DNA from: Actinomycetes bacterium
GTDB taxonomy: Bacteria > Actinomycetota > Actinomycetes > Streptosporangiales > Streptosporangiaceae
NCBI GenBank assembly: GCA_023425615.1
Contig: JAFACJ010000896.1
Location: 1-6,862, forward strand
Length of the DNA: 6,862 nt
Direction of reading: 5' to 3'
Part shown: positions 6,370 to 6,862 of the stretch, piece after piece
Position numbering within the stretch: the stretch's first letter is position 1
Layout of the letters: every line of letters starts with the position of its first letter
Program-made: the position numbers and the translations under genes
The notes under the pieces: model-generated
The model's database searches: none
What the model saw: only the letters and a program-made list of their open reading frames with translations
Told to the model about the DNA's origin: nothing

Positions 6370-6862
6370 CGGTTCTCCTCTTCTCTGCCGACTTCTCCGG
6401 TGACGGCGCCGCGTCCACGAGCAGCGACCACAGTTCCGCCGGGGCCAGGCCCGCGGTCTCGCGGAGCAGCGCCGAGTCGAGGTCGTGGACCGATCCGTTC
6501 TCCGATCGCCAGGCCAGGATCCGCCGTGTCGACCGGTGCAGGGGGTGTTCCAGGGTGCAGCCCATGGCTCCGAGCACCTGGTGGGCGCCGCGGGCGATCA
6601 CCGACGCCCCGTGGGCGGCGCACGACGCCGCGGCGAGGATCGCCGTGCGGGAGCGCCGGTCCGTCGTCCCCGCCCGCCTGACGACGCCGACCGCGCCGTC
6701 CGCCGCCGCCCGGATCAGGCACGCCTCGGCGGCGATCGTCGTGACCATGTGCTGTACCGCCTGGAACTTCGCCAGCCGCCTCCCGAACTGCTCGCGGGTC
6801 ACGGCGTGGTCGACCGCGATCTCCAGGACGCGGGCGGACGCCCCGGCGATCATCAAGGTCCG
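6359..6862 (-). CDS. Acyl-CoA dehydrogenase, C-terminal part, truncated by window edge
   Basis: The last 167 codons of an FAD-dependent acyl-CoA dehydrogenase are present. The frame is open to the window edge, so the start is outside. The visible part is the C-terminal all-helical domain. It contains the highly typical REQFGRRLAKFQAVQH motif (residues 23-38 of the visible part), an Ala-rich helical stretch, then HQVLGAMGCTLEHPLHR, which fits the Q-x-x-G-x-x-G...EH pattern near the flavin. The tail after the last conserved helix is short and charged (SPEKSAEKRR). Enzymes of this type introduce the alpha-beta double bond and pass electrons to electron-transferring flavoprotein. The EHPLHR pattern is closer to the short, catabolic FadE-like actinobacterial members than to classical medium-chain enzymes; that subfamily call is tentative. 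It lies upstream in the same operon as the hydratase. Confidence 0.9.
   Translation of the reverse strand, partial: RTLMIAGASARVLEIAVDHAVTREQFGRRLAKFQAVQHMVTTIAAEACLIRAAADGAVGVVRRAGTTDRRSRTAILAAASCAAHGASVIARGAHQVLGAMGCTLEHPLHRSTRRILAWRSENGSVHDLDSALLRETAGLAPAELWSLLVDAAPSPEKSAEKRRTDAG

Overview
The window looks like chromosome of a high-GC actinomycete (Streptomyces/Streptosporangiales type). GC is very high, GTG is used as a start, Shine-Dalgarno (SD) sequences are strong where present, and the gene families are typical of that group. I cannot place it to genus. Both ends cut through genes.

Layout, left to right. (1) 1-464 (+): C-terminal part of a DyP-type heme peroxidase, ending at a hairpin at 468-509. 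(2) 511-4062 (-): a two-gene operon for a heterodimeric ABC exporter of the TM287/288 type. The promoter-proximal gene (2326-4062) is intact and carries the degenerate ATP site. The second gene (511-2329) overlaps it by ATGA and carries the canonical catalytic residues, but it is frameshifted at about 1999. The sequence around the break fits a loss of about 14 nt. (3) 4063-4132: a compact control region. It holds a MerR-type promoter (TTGACT, 19-bp spacer filled by a 20-bp palindrome, CACTCT) and a strong hairpin that buries the ABC ribosome-binding site. (4) 4133-4747 (-): a NUDIX hydrolase. (5) 4748-5091: a divergent intergenic region with palindromes, a possible 22-codon upstream ORF and a candidate promoter. 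(6) 5092-5532 (+): a 146-aa single-domain HtaA-like (heme-binding family) protein without a signal peptide. (7) 5553-5583: a strong bidirectional terminator hairpin. (8) 5605-6862 (-): an acyl-CoA dehydrogenase C-terminus overlapping by 11 bp an intact enoyl-CoA hydratase, that is, two consecutive beta-oxidation-type steps in one operon.

The most interesting part is the ABC unit. The predicted transcription start lies inside the hairpin that would hide the SD. Read-through RNA from the NUDIX gene should therefore be translationally silent, while RNA from the unit's own promoter should be translatable. The transporter itself appears broken, because the half carrying the catalytic Glu and His is frameshifted. 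No mobile element, CRISPR array, tRNA or rRNA was seen.
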